Part shown: positions 48,347-61,100 of the stretch, one piece after another
How positions within the stretch are numbered: position 1 is the first letter of the stretch
How the letters are laid out: every line of letters begins with the position of its first letter
From: Theobroma cacao
Lineage: Eukaryota > Streptophyta > Magnoliopsida > Malvales > Malvaceae
Assembly (NCBI RefSeq): GCF_000208745.1
Contig: NC_030857.1
Coordinates: 5,263,909-5,327,908 of the forward strand
Length of the DNA stretch: 64,000 bases
Reading direction: 5' to 3'
Notes under the pieces: generated by a model
Told to the model about the DNA's origin: nothing
The model's database searches: none
What the model saw: only the letters and a program-made list of their open reading frames with translations
Translations under genes and position numbers: made by a program

Positions 48347-51073
48347 AATTTATTGTCTTCCCCCACACTTTCTTTTCCTTTCATTTTTTTTAGCTCCTTC
48401 TTGAAAGCACCACACCAATCAAACTGCATTCCATGTCCCAAACTTCCAATTTCCTCCCGGAAACTCTCTCCTTATCTTCTTGTACCAGCAAACCAACCTC
48501 TTGGGTTCGTTTCCGTACGAGTCATCACTCGAACAACGTACCACAACATCCTCAACGATTTATATTTTCTAAGTTCGCCTTTCATACAAAGGAAGGGTAA
48601 CCCTTGTCTTTCCTTGATGCCAAATAGTCTTTAATTACAACCAAAACGAAATTATAATGGAGTAACTTTCAAATTTTGATAAATTTAAAGTTATATATAA
48701 GCTTGTACCACTAATATATACGTAACTGTCATTATGTATGAATATATCACATTGCATGCATCTCGAACTCGCCCGTGATATGGGGGAATACCTTTCCACT
48801 GGAAAAAGGCAGAGTTGAAGCAGAAAAAGAAAAGAAAGGTAATGGTAAGTTTCTTTGTAAGAGAAAAGATCTAGCATGTGCATGGGGCGTTACACGTTAA
48901 CTGATGTCCTTAGCCAAATTTCACCAACCAAATATAAATTGGTGAGGGACCCTAAATAGACCAGACAGCAGATGACATAAATACCAACCCATTTCATTAC
49001 TAGTAGTCAAAAGAGTAGAGAACATTTAACGTCCTTCTTTCCCAAACTAAGGGTATTTTTGTAAAGCGAGCCTCCAATTTGGAAATTAAAGTTTGTAGAA
49101 AACTAAGGGGAAAAAAAATTTAATCTTCGCCAACAAGAAACAAAAAAAAAAAAAAAAAAGAAAAAGGGTCCAAAGCCATTAAAGGCATTGAGAGAGAGAG
49201 AGAGGTTCCAAGTAAGTCTACCTGCCTTCATTAACTCCCATCTTGAATTCACTTAAATGCAGAATTCAAGGATGACCATTGAAAACACCTCGCTTTCTTC
49301 AACATCTTTCATCGTCGCTCTCACCACCGGTTTCCCTTCTGTTTAATGCTCTCAACCCACCTCTTCTTCCCTTCATTTATGCTTTTGTTCCGCTACTTCA
49401 AGTCTTTCCAGCCTCTCTCTTTCTCAGCGTTAATTTCACGGTTTTAAATCACTTCCCACTTATGAGAATAACTGTCAGAATCTACTCTTCTCACTAATAA
49501 ATTACGTGTGAATCATTTTGCTCCCCTAGAAAGGATTTCAATCCCATTGTCACTTAGTTACAGTCGGTACCAGCAATCTTAAGTCCACAAATTTAATGAA
49601 AATTAATTGTGGTTTGGACTGGCAGTTGGGATTGGCCGGCCACACCTATTTGCAAAGCACTAGCTGAACCAATTTGAGTGCCGCTATATTTATGTGTGTA
49701 TATATATATATATATATATCTCCACAACTTCTGGCCCAAAAGGATACGTCAATTCCCTACATTTTCCTCATAATTGGCACTCGCATCATATAGCCCTAGC
49801 TAGGCTACTTGTTGAAGTTTATTTTTCCAAGAAAAATATGCATTTTAATTATTTGATAGAGTATAATTTTTATCACACGTTATATTAAAATCAATTATTG
49901 ATTTGGATGTATAAATATTTTTATAGAAGCAAACTTGATTTTAGCTATATTCCACAACTATGACCAATACGATTTTTAATTTCTATGTATATTCCCCCCC
50001 TTTTGGCATCATTGATAGAGTGATTGTTGATGGGGAAACTTAATTTTTTTTGGTTGAACAGTTTTAATATTAATAGTTAGTCGTGTCAATAACTTACACA
50101 CATAGTTTTTATTGTATTTTATTATAATCAAACATCTTGGTCAAATTAAAAACTAAACCTTCATTTTAAAAGAAACCTTTAAAAGGAAAAAATTTAGGTC
50201 TTAATATAATTAAACGTAGATTAAAAACATCATTGGATATAATGGTGGATTTTGATAGAACAATTTCAATAAACTAATCCCAATTGAGATGATATAAAGA
50301 GAGAAAAAAAAACATAAATGAGATATAAACATCAATCAAAAATGTTCCCATTGCAAGTTGAATTATTGTATGCTATGTCACTTACGATGTATACTGAAGT
50401 ATAGCAGTGGCTCGGTGTCAAACAGAATGTAACAAATGTGAGCTGAATATATATAAGCTACATAGCTCAGGTGTAAATCTGCTTGTGTGAAGCAATAACG
50501 AAGGATGGCCTTCACTGTAATCGTCATAATTCCATTAAAAAACAAAAAAAAAATTGTAAAATAAGAGCATTGAAAATTGATGTGCATATCCATCTAAAAT
50601 AGGAGCATTAATGGTATATGGCCGTATAGGTTCGCCTTGGATAAATTGCTATAGGAGAGAAATAGAAAATTTGTACCCTTATAATCTCCAATAAAGGAAC
50701 ACAATTCTATAAAAGAGGTTATTAATGCAGTTGGGTATGGCTTACTAGCTACTAGTCACTTGTATTAATTATAATAAAATAATGATAGACAGTGATGTTC
50801 ATTTTCGCTTCTCTAATTAATAATTATGTATTTATTCGCACATATACATCTTAAATTGAACGTAACAGTTAGAGTTGCGAACTTCCATTGTATGAAAAAG
50901 GGATTACTTGGAATTGAAACTGAAAATTGATGAAGTCTAGCAGTTTTTTCATTATTCAATAATGAAACGTGCAAATGGGTGGACCTTGGTACTTGGATTA
51001 AGTTAGCTTATGAAATGGTTAAAGGTGGGGTGGAATTATGTTGAGGATTCTAGTGGTCTAAGCTTTGATACTC

Positions 51074-51107
<34 letters not shown>

Positions 51108-51124
51108 GTTATTATTATTATTAT
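51074..51124. repeat. (ATT)n microsatellite
   Basis: About 17 units of ATT with one interruption (TTG). Confidence 0.95.
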
Positions 51125-51350
51125 ACATTCAAATCATGACATGTCATTAATAAAAAATTATTTTGAAAGAAATTAAAGGTTGATATTAAAACTTAATGTC
51201 ATTTTGAGACCTTATTAACATTTTATTTCCTTCAAAATAATATCTCATTAATAAAGTGTTAAGATTTGATAATTTGACTGTGTATAGAAACTACACTATT
51301 AATACATCAAATATTAATCACATATATATATATACACGCACATTACATAA

Positions 51351-52600
51351 TTTTTTTTTTAAAAAAAAGTGATTTTGTTAACGGTAAGCCTCCATGCCAT
51401 TCAAAGTCTTTATTCAATTAATGGAGACTTCTATTGACATTAGGCTTGTGCAAGAGAGTTGAACCAGTACTAGACGATTAACCCCTGATAATAACGTATA
51501 CCCACGAAACGACCCCATACAAACCCGGAGGCATAAACCAAAAGCCCTCTTGGATTATAATTGTCAAGGTCCTCATAAACATTCCATATTAAATCACCCT
51601 GTCCGCCTATTCCCATTTTGACTAAGTTGTCTGCAACCTCATTAGCATGTCAGGGAATTTTCCTTAAGCTCTAGCAAGCAATCTTAGATTTCAATTCCTC
51701 AATTCTCATTAAGGTCCTTCTAAGCTTCCAAGGAGCCTTATGAGGGTTAGGGGCCCATGACAACATTCTGAGAGTCACTCCTAAAAATAAAGTTGTGAGA
51801 GTCAGGCCACCTTGAGGCCGCGGCGCTACGATCTGGAAGCCTTTCCAAATAGCCAACAGCTCCGCTGTATTGGAATCAGTAACTCCCATAGGTAAAGAGA
51901 AGATAAGAGGGATACTACCTTTGCCATGCCTCAGGACACCTCCGTTTCCAACCTCACCTTGACATCCATTAACTGCAACGTCGAGATTCAACTTAAGAAA
52001 ACCAAGAGAAGGGACCACCCATGAAACCATTTTCATCCCCGGTTGAGTTCTTTGAGGGGGAAGACCTTCATTAGGATACCTTATAATATCCAACAAGGAA
52101 GGGTTAAGGTTCGGCCACTTCGTCTTAACCCACCATGCCAGCCTCAATTTAATTAAGTTAAAAACATTAAGTTCACTCCATTCTTTCCTTTCGAAAACCA
52201 CTTCATTACGAGTTAGCCAATTTGACCATGAAATGATGTAAAAAGCCATTCTCATCACCTTCCCATTCTCCAAGCTTCTACTCATATCAAACCAGGATTG
52301 AAAACACATAACGGAGTCAATATGCTGAACCCACTTGACATTCCAGTAATCACCACACCAATGCCACAGTTTTCAACGCTCAACATAAGAGAAAAATAAA
52401 TGCCGAATAGTTTCAATACTTGTTTTACAAAAAAGACAGAATGTAGCATCATGTCGAACGATGCCTCTGTTAGATAACTCTTGTCTCACAAGTAACCGCC
52501 CTTTTAACATCAGCCAGCCAAATGCTTCGACCTTGAGGAGCTAACCTTTCTCAAATTTGGCTCCACAAATCAGAATTAATATGGTTCTGCAGCACGACAG
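51351..52600 (-). mobile_element. 5'-truncated, decayed LINE retrotransposon
   Basis: On the minus strand a reverse-transcriptase zinc-binding region comes first (about 52390-52540: FGWLMLKGRLL, then CLFC, then ETIRHLFF), with an in-frame TGA at 52373-52375. An open stretch of 212 residues (51671-52309) follows, containing an RNase H-like domain (FLKLNLDVAVNG, GNGGVLRHGKG, DSNTAELLAIWKG). The last part, including an SDSQNVV block with the third acidic residue, lies in another frame. ANEVADNLVKMGI follows near 51620-51660. A T-run at 51351-51360 may be the poly(A) tail. The reverse transcriptase and endonuclease are missing. With several breaks, the element is dead. Confidence 0.82.
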
Positions 52601-55600
52601 CTCGGCAAAAAGATTTTGTGCTATAGTCGCCACTAGTTGTGTGCTATAGTTGCCCGGTAAATTGCTTTAACAAAATTTAAATTTAAACTATATAAAAACT
52701 CTTTAATTCCATTCAATTATTATCTTTGTTTTTGTTTTTTTCTTTTACTTGCAAGAAGGATGATATTAAATTAAAAAATATAGAACTTTCACGCAATTAT
52801 TTAAGGTTTTAATTAATATAAGTTAGTCCATTAAAAAAATAAAACAATTATTTACCTCATTACCCGTAATTTCAACTTATTAGTCAATCAAATTTCAATT
52901 AAAACCGCTTTTTTCACTCAATAAATAATATAGTTTAATTACATATATAAGTAATTTGGAGTGATTTATGTTATTGTTTATAAGAGATTTATCATTGATT
53001 ATGAAATTAGACATAAATTATAATTACTAATAATGAATAAATTTGTACTCTATTATAATTTATACAATGGATAAATTAGTATACAACTTTTATATTCATA
53101 ATTAATTGATAATGTCTTAATGAATGTTTAAATTTTGACTTATGCTAGAATTGAATATATAACTAACAAGTAATTGTTGATTGCTAAAATATAGGTCAAA
53201 ATTCATTATTAAATTTTAATTAGTTATATTATACATAAAATTTCTTTAATTTCAATATTTTTCATAAGAATAATTTTTTTTGCTTACGTATATTTCATAT
53301 TTTTAAACTTCAAATGTTAATTACTTATTATTTTCAAAATTTCGATCATTCACGTGCATTACACATGTCGCAAACACTAGTTATATATATGTAAAATCAA
53401 ATTAGAGTGAAGCTTTAACATAGAAAATGGCACTTTAGGTTATTTGTCGTTATTAATGTAAAGTAATTCAATATATCTTCATATGTGTAAAAAAATAAAA
53501 TAAAATCATAAAATTTAAAATGTTTTTTCACACTCATTCTTTGTCTTACCACCAGAGCTAATCTTGGTCAGAAGAAATTTAAGGTCTTGTTGTAATGCTT
53601 TGACTTCTGAAACATTCTTGTGCGTGTATATATATATATAGCCTTCAAAATTTAAACCTTTTCGAGAGATGAATAAAAAAAAAGAAGACAGAAATAAAGA
53701 AGGATAGTGAGATCAGTATACGCTTAGATTCAAGTTTGAGGAAGTCATGAAAAATTGTGGCTTTGATCATGATTCCTTGATTAGTTTTGTTATATCAAAT
53801 CCATTAAAGGCTCTTTAAATATGTGTGGAGCAAACGCGGAACGTGTTGCATGGGCGGATGAAAGGTTATTTTATTATGTGGGACAAGTGAGAAAACTCCC
53901 CACTGCATTAATCAGTTTTGATCACCTGCGCTTCGTATTTTTGGCCTCATCACTGTCCCCCTAATAACTACACAACAACTCAACTTTGACAGTGCAGATC
54001 AACACACACGCAACAGATCTATTGGGAGACAACGATGGACTGATTCATAACTTTTATCCTGCAACGACAACTCCGACTTGATCCAGCGGTTATTATCTTC
54101 TCCGAGGGGATTGAATTGAGGTTTCCTCGCTTCTCATTTGTACTTCTTCGTCCATGCAATTTTCACATATATCAGAGTTTAAATTTTGCGATTCAGAAAT
54201 TAATTTTTTGTTGAAATTTACAATTCTATTTAGAGTAATATATCAAATTTACTACTATTTTTGAACGACGTAATTTTATTATTATATCTTTTATTTGGTT
54301 CAAAATTTGTAAAAAATTAAAATATTTTGTAAAATATTTTGCTATTTTTGAATGGAACTTTCTTTTTAATTATTTATGAATTAAATTAAAAAGTACGATA
54401 AAAAGTTATACATTATTCAAAGATGGATAATAAATATGATCAATTACCTTAAATAAAGTAATAAAGTTAAACCGTATCTTTCTTTTTTTGTTTGATTAGT
54501 ATACCTACGTAGTGTTCTTATTTCGAGGTTTCTTACATTAGTTATTGCGTTATTGACGTCCTGTAAATGCATGGAAAGCAAGGACTAAGTTATGGTATCA
54601 TATCATTTGAATGTAATAGCATAAGGGGGCAAGTTGAATAGCGTGGGATGAAACTAAATATACAATTGAATTAAAAAAGAAGAAGAAGAATTAGAAAAAG
54701 GGAGATGAAGATGAGAGAGGTAAAAGGGGAGGAAGTCGTCAAACTGATGAAGCAGTCAAGACTGAAGAAAGTACAGCATTCTGTCTGAGAAAGGGGACCA
54801 CACATTTAGAAAATGATGAATGCATGGATTCATCAATATGGGATTAACTGCAATGGTGCATTTATTTTTGATCAAGCAGTTACGGTTTGGATGGGATCCC
54901 TATATATTTGTATATGCACATAAGATCTATGGAAATGGGTCCCACGATTTTCTTTTCTGTACATACTTAAGAGTACCTGGGCAGACATGCAGACATTTGT
55001 TTTCGATCGCAGTTTGGTTGGTGGTGCATTTTAATTTAGTTTGCCTTGCTATCAAGGGGACATGTCTCCATTTGTCTTCATTTATTTTCCATTCAGTTTC
55101 CGGCTACATTTCACATTTCACATTTCACATTGCACATTGCTGTCTGCTGCTTGATAATAACAAGGAAAAGGAAAAGGATTCATATAAATATGCTCTTTAA
55201 CTTCAAATCCCTTGTTTTTAATAGAGGTATTGTTTGAAGTTTATTACCTAATTGCATGTCTATTACATATACCGTTCTCCACTACTTTTACGTTAATTGA
55301 GATCTAAGTACTGCATCACTTCTTGTCAATGAGAAGTAGATTAAAAGACTTTAATCTTTTATATTGGGAGGAAATTAACAAAGCCGACTATGATTTAACT
55401 CAATTATAACTTTAATTAACTATTCCAAAATAAAAAATTAATTGATTAGTATATATGCAAATAACCAATCTTTGACATGTTCAAATACGTTAGCGGTTTT
55501 TTTTTTAATTAGTGGAAGGGGGGATTTGAATCATGTTTTTAAGGTAAGAGGATTATGTACCAACCACTGAGTTAAATGCTCGGATATTTCAAATATGTTA

Positions 55601-58164
55601 GCGTTGGTTAATGAATTGTTACAAAATCAATACTATAACCTATTCAAGTCTGAAATTCAAATTAATTAAAGTAGTAACTGTTTTGATGTTAATCATAAAA
55701 TAGTATGAAAAAAACTTATTGGTGAATTGATCCTTGTTAGCCCTAATGGCAATTATTTGCAAGGTATAATATAAGAGCTTAGTTGATAAGAGATTTGTTA
55801 AAGTCGGTTGTATTCTTGTAATAATTTTTATTCTCAATTTTACGAAATAACTATAAGATCGCGAGATATTATAATCATATAAAAAATTTTATTTATAATA
55901 AATAAATGTTTATAAAAAATAATATTATCAAACTAAGGTAAATATGCTATCAATGGAAAGTAGTTAGTCTTCTTTCCAAATTATAGATCTCATCATTTAA
56001 AAAAATAAATTCGATATTTTTAAATTGAAATTTAGCAAGAGCTTTCCCTTTTAACACACAAATTCATATTTATAGGTGAGTACTACCACAAACCAATGGG
56101 CATCAATGATCAGTTTCTAAAAACAAATCCATATTTAATGCTTCATCGTCAATTACTATGCCCTAATAAATCGCCGCAGTGATTGATCAAACAATCACCT
56201 AAGCTACGAGATCCTATGAGGCTATACAATCACTTTCCTGGCTCTGCGGGCCTAGCTGGTTTCACTGTTTCAGCTTGTATTTTCAAGCTGGGCTGTTGGG
56301 ATCAATAGGTCGAGGTCTGTAAAGTTTGAATATCCTGCTATTTTATGAAATCACGAATCTTGTATAACTGGTTTCGAGAGGGAAAAAGGATTTGCGGCGT
56401 TTTCAGTGAACATTGCTTCTGTACCAAGAAAGGGTTCATCGAATCACATTCTGAAATTGCAGATATGGCATTTTTACACTTCTTTGTAGCTTTGCATGCT
56501 GGTTTGAAGCGACCTTTTGACGTTCCTTGAAAAATGAAATAATAGCAAGTAATTTTACGTGCCAAAATTCATGAAATTTTATACACAAAATAAATAATTC
56601 ATCAGTCAAATTTTACAAGATCGTGATTATTATATAATTAATTAATTTTAAAAAAATTTTACAGTACAATTCCCATTATTACATCTAATATTGTTGCTAA
56701 GCTTTAATCTAGAAGTCAAATTAAGCCGCAAAGGGGTTCTATATTTTAAATATCTTTGCCAATAACTCACTGGCCAGTTCAACCGAGTTGGTCTACGAGT
56801 CTAGCATTTATGTATCAACCAAGCTTTATACCTACACCGCAGTTAATTAAATACATACGTGCTGCCTACAAAAAGAATTACAAAGTACACAGATATTCAT
56901 ATATATATATATATACACCTATAACTTATTAATATTTATTTAAACTTTAAGAGTTAATTTCGAGATTAAAAGACTCTTCTAATAGTGAAATTATTTTTGC
57001 GCCAAAACATTTAAAATGAAAAGGAATGATAGCAAATAACTGAAAAAAAAAACAAAAAGAAACAAAGAAATATGTCACCTAACATGTTAAAATTTGATAA
57101 GGATGAGATATATAGCTTATTAATATGGTAATAAAGCCTAATCAACCTAATGCCTTTGCTAGAACTTGAATCTTAACCACCTCCAATCTATTATTATCAT
57201 GTATGATTTTGGGTTAAAAAATATTATTAAGTATATATATATATATATATATCTGATGAGGATATTAGACATTAAAGTTTATTGATTTATTATTGGTTTT
57301 TATCTAATAGTTTAAACTTTTAGGCCGGGTATTTTTTGGTTGAAGAAAACATTTGAAATAAGGAAAAACAATAAAAATAAAAAAAAACTTTTGGCTCTTA
57401 GAAGTAAAACCAAAAAAAGAAAAGGGAAACTGTAACAATAAAAACAAACATGAGAAAGAAGAGAGACGACCCAGGGTTAGGTACGGAAGATTGGGTATAT
57501 CTATTAAAACTTGCGCTCTCACCTTCCAATATTATTAGTTCTGGTAGCCATTGTTCTTTTGATGAGATTTCTGCTAGCTTGAAAAGGGACTGTTGCAGCC
57601 TTGATTATATAACTCACTGTACAACTTGAAACTAGCCTACCTATGTTATAAATGCAATATAAAGCATCAACATCGGGTGGCACTGGCAGATTAATGTGGC
57701 CAAATCACATGCTTCTCGCTGATTGATGATGAGACTATAAATATATACGTGTGGTTATACAAACAATTAAAAATCTAACATTTTTTCATGTCTTGTAATT
57801 GTCATATATATTGAAAGAAGTTAGCTATACTTGGTTTAGATGATAATTTTTTTTCCATATTTAAAGATTGAACACCACTCACCTATCGATTAATTAATTT
57901 GGCATCTAAAGTAGGTTTGTCAATCATGATACATGAGATAATGAGAATGAGAATGATTGATGTTAATATAGTGCTCCCTTACTTTATCTAGAGAACCAGC
58001 TATGGCACCATTGTGATAAATATTCACACCAATTCAATGTGGCAATCAAATGGCCTGGATCCTGAGGAAGAAGCAGAAAAATGAAAAGGAAGAAACAATG
58101 GACAAGGAAAAGAAAAGAGAAGTTGTCATTTCCAACATTCATTGCCTCGACTAATTGCTAGCTT
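52601..58164. other. Gene-poor region between the LINE and the STP5-like gene
   Basis: Apart from a SINE at 55496-55587 and short (TA)n tracts (for example near 53627, 56896 and 57235), no gene or RNA is recognised. The frame at 54820-55200 has no family resemblance. The right end is the 3' untranslated region of the transporter gene. Confidence 0.45.
55480..55603 (-). mobile_element. tRNA-derived SINE with target site duplication
   Basis: On the minus strand the body (55496-55587) has an A-box-like TAACTCAGTGG, a B-box-like GATTCAAATCC, and ends in a run of A about 12 long. It is flanked by a 16-base direct repeat (55480-55495 and 55588-55603) with a single C/T difference, a target site duplication from reverse-transcription insertion. 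The body is short (about 90 bases), little more than the tRNA-like head. Confidence 0.75.
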
Positions 58165-61100
58165 TTAACCACGAACAAACCGACGCCAATACCAGTGCTT
58201 CTCCCAAACTAAATTCATGGAGTCGAGAGGAATTCCTTTTGTTTCGGGGAGGAAGAGAGCAACGAAAATGGTCATCAAGGCGATCCAAGCCGAGTAGAAC
58301 AAGAAAGTGCCAAATTTGAAGTGGCAAAGCATGGTCAAGAAGGTTTGGGACAGCACAAAGGTGGTTGCAAAGTTGACGGCAACGCTGATGCTTTGGCCCG
58401 TGGGCCGAATTTTTATGGGGAAGATTTCACTTGGGATGAGCCAGCTGAGAGGGCCCCAAGACCAACCAAATCCAGCTGCGTATATGCACATTAGAACCAG
58501 TACCAGTATGGCATAGCCCTTGCTGATTTGCTTGTCGCCTGAAACTCCTGTTGTAACCGCTAGCAGGACTGCCACCCCGACCTTTTCAAGATTTCAAAAA
58601 AAAAAAAATTCAGTTGATTTTAGCAATTGACTGAATAGAAATTTCATGCATCAATTCTTGCAAATATTCGTTTAGTATATCACAGATGGGTCTTTAAATT
58701 CCTTCATAGTCCTGCAATTTAGCCCAGATATAAGCCCAATTAATAAAACCACGGCTCCTCTAGCCCAAGGATGACAGGCCCTTCCCCTTTCCCATGCCCT
58801 TCAATCTCACAAACTCTGGAGTACAAACAAGAGCTTGAAAGGCTAAAAAGAAGATGAAGAAGAGATAATAAGAGCAAATGCATACCTGACAGGCAAACAT
58901 TTGAATTCCACCTTCCATGAACAAAAACCTCCGACCATACCGATCAACTACACCGGTAGACACAAGGATCGAAGCAAGGTTAACCAACCCCAGTATGATA
59001 GCTGCTATCAAAGCTGAATCACTTCCCAAACCAACTGATTGGAATAGAACCGGTGCATAGAATGCAATGATGTTAATCCCAGTAACCTGTTGAAAAAATG
59101 GTATGGCAATTGACATGACCAGATGAGGCCTGTATTGCCTCTCAAATATTGTCATGAAGGGTTCTCGGTTGGCTTCTTTGGCCACATCACTGGCCTTTTT
59201 AAGCTCAGCAAACTCAGCTTCCACATCAGAGTGTTTCCCTCGGACTTTGAAAAGAGACTGTCGGGCTTGCTCCACTTTGCCTCGTTCTATTAGGCTGCTG
59301 GGTGTGTCCAAAATGAGGAGTGCGCCTATCGTCATGATGGCAGCGGGTACTACGGCGAGGCCAAGAGACAGGCGCCAGCCCCAGCTGCGTTTAGCGGTTA
59401 CGAAGTTTAAGCAATTGGCTACGACCACCCCAATGCCTATGAAGAATTGGAAGCCTGTGTTGAAGGCACCTCGCCATTTTGGTGGTGCCACTTCAGAGAG
59501 GTATACAGGAGTTGCCTTCATTGTAGTTTAGAAGAAAATTTAACGTTAATTTTATTAGAAAGTAGACAATATTATCCATGTTTGCATTTATTATGACACA
59601 CGTGCTCAAGTTTTCTTTGGCCAAAAGTTGGCTTCCCTCTTATATTTTACTTTAGAAATTGTTAGATTCAATTTATAGTCAAAATGATTGCGTTTGCTCG
59701 TCTTGTATGGTATTTATGATATGGTGAGATCCAGAATGCAAGCTTTTGGGATTTGAAAATAGCTATGCTAACAACCATTAATTATTTGAACGATTCCCAA
59801 AGCCTTTATATATATCTATAAATGAAATGGGATTGATATTTAAAAAAGAAAAAAATATATGAAAGAAGACTAATTTTTATCATGTTTACCGTGGTAAGAA
59901 ACAGAAAAGAATTTGGTCATGTCTCTTTGAAAAAATAGGGGTTATATATTAAACTTAGACAAAGGTATAAAATGCAAAGTAGCAACTAGTTACCTGATTG
60001 GTGAAACCAACTCCAAATCCAAGCAAGATACGGCCTAAGATAAGCATGGCAACATTAGCAGCGCCACCATTGATGGCAGCACCAGCCAAGAAGGTGAGGC
60101 CACCTATCACCATGGTGTTTCTGCGACCAATTGCGGCAGTGAGGCGGCTAGCAACCAGTGATGCAGCCAAACCGGCCAAATATAGTGAAGAAGTAAATGC
60201 CGTTAAAACTTGGCTATCGTACATGCAGTACATGTTTCTTTCAGCCTCCCCTGCCTTTCTATATACTGCTGGGAAAAATTTCTGCAGAAATGGTGCCATA
60301 GTTGTCACACCTCCTGCGAATTTTTGCCAGCAATACCAGGGAATGTGTCAGTAATAGTAGCGGATTCAAGTTTTGGGTATTTTATTTATCTTAAATTATA
60401 TGCAACCTTCACTTCTAATTTGTTAATGTGAATTGACATATATTATTAATTTTTGTTTCATCTCCTTTTTCTTTCAAAATTTTATGAGCCAGTTAAAGCC
60501 GTGATGTGATTATAGATCAAGAAAACGATATGAGCTTAAATTATTAATGTAAAAAATTGCAGTGCCAAGAATCATTCAAACAGGGTTGCTCGGTCTAGAA
60601 GCTTAGATGCTGAATGGCTGATACAACTAAGAAATAAATTTTACCTGAGCAGAACTTATCTTCATTCCTCAATATAGAAGTGTAAGCAGGAATTTTTATA
60701 ATATTTATTTGGTAGAACTTATATAAAATTTTTTATATAATATATTTTCAGGTTCCTAATTACAACAAGTTATTTAGTATTTAAATTTATTGATAATTAG
60801 CATAAAAGTCAACAATGTTAAATACTTGATTTTTCTATTGTCAAACCTAAAGTAAGTGATATATAAGAAATCCAATTTAAATATTGTCATCTTTGGATAT
60901 AATTGAGCATTACATGCAACATCGACCTCATGTTTAGCAGGGTTTAGTTCTAATGGGAGACACTTCTCACCTAATCTTCCTTTTTATTTCCCCTTCTTTT
61001 TTGGCTAACCATTAGCAGTTTCCCCTAACTTGCAAATATTTTCCATTCTTAAGGGAGAATTTCACCTGTAATTGTTTTGATTACAACCTCACAATTATCC

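Larger units (their letters stand above)
47513..51589. other. Gene-poor region upstream of the CFL1-like gene
   Basis: The part next to 47512 is the CFL1-like promoter and leader, with a (GA)n tract and an upstream tandem duplication. Open frames at 48338-48634 and 49279-49497 resemble no family and were not accepted. Short (TA)n tracts, an ATT tract and homopolymers are the only other structures seen. Confidence 0.45.

Noticed and set aside
48338..48634. A 98-residue plus-strand frame rich in serine and proline
   Set aside because: No family resemblance or splice context; overlaps the upstream tandem duplication region.
55496..55587. A tRNA gene
   Set aside because: The boxes are degenerate, no cloverleaf can be drawn confidently, and the A tail with flanking direct repeat marks a SINE.
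58763..58783. Sequence CCCAAGGATGACAGGCC resembling miR169 in an intron of the STP5-like gene
   Set aside because: Several mismatches to the mature miRNA and no matching arm forming a hairpin nearby; likely chance.
59154..60354. Plus-strand open frames of about 120 residues over the transporter
   Set aside because: They are opposite-strand shadows of conserved STP exons 2 and 3 and match no family.
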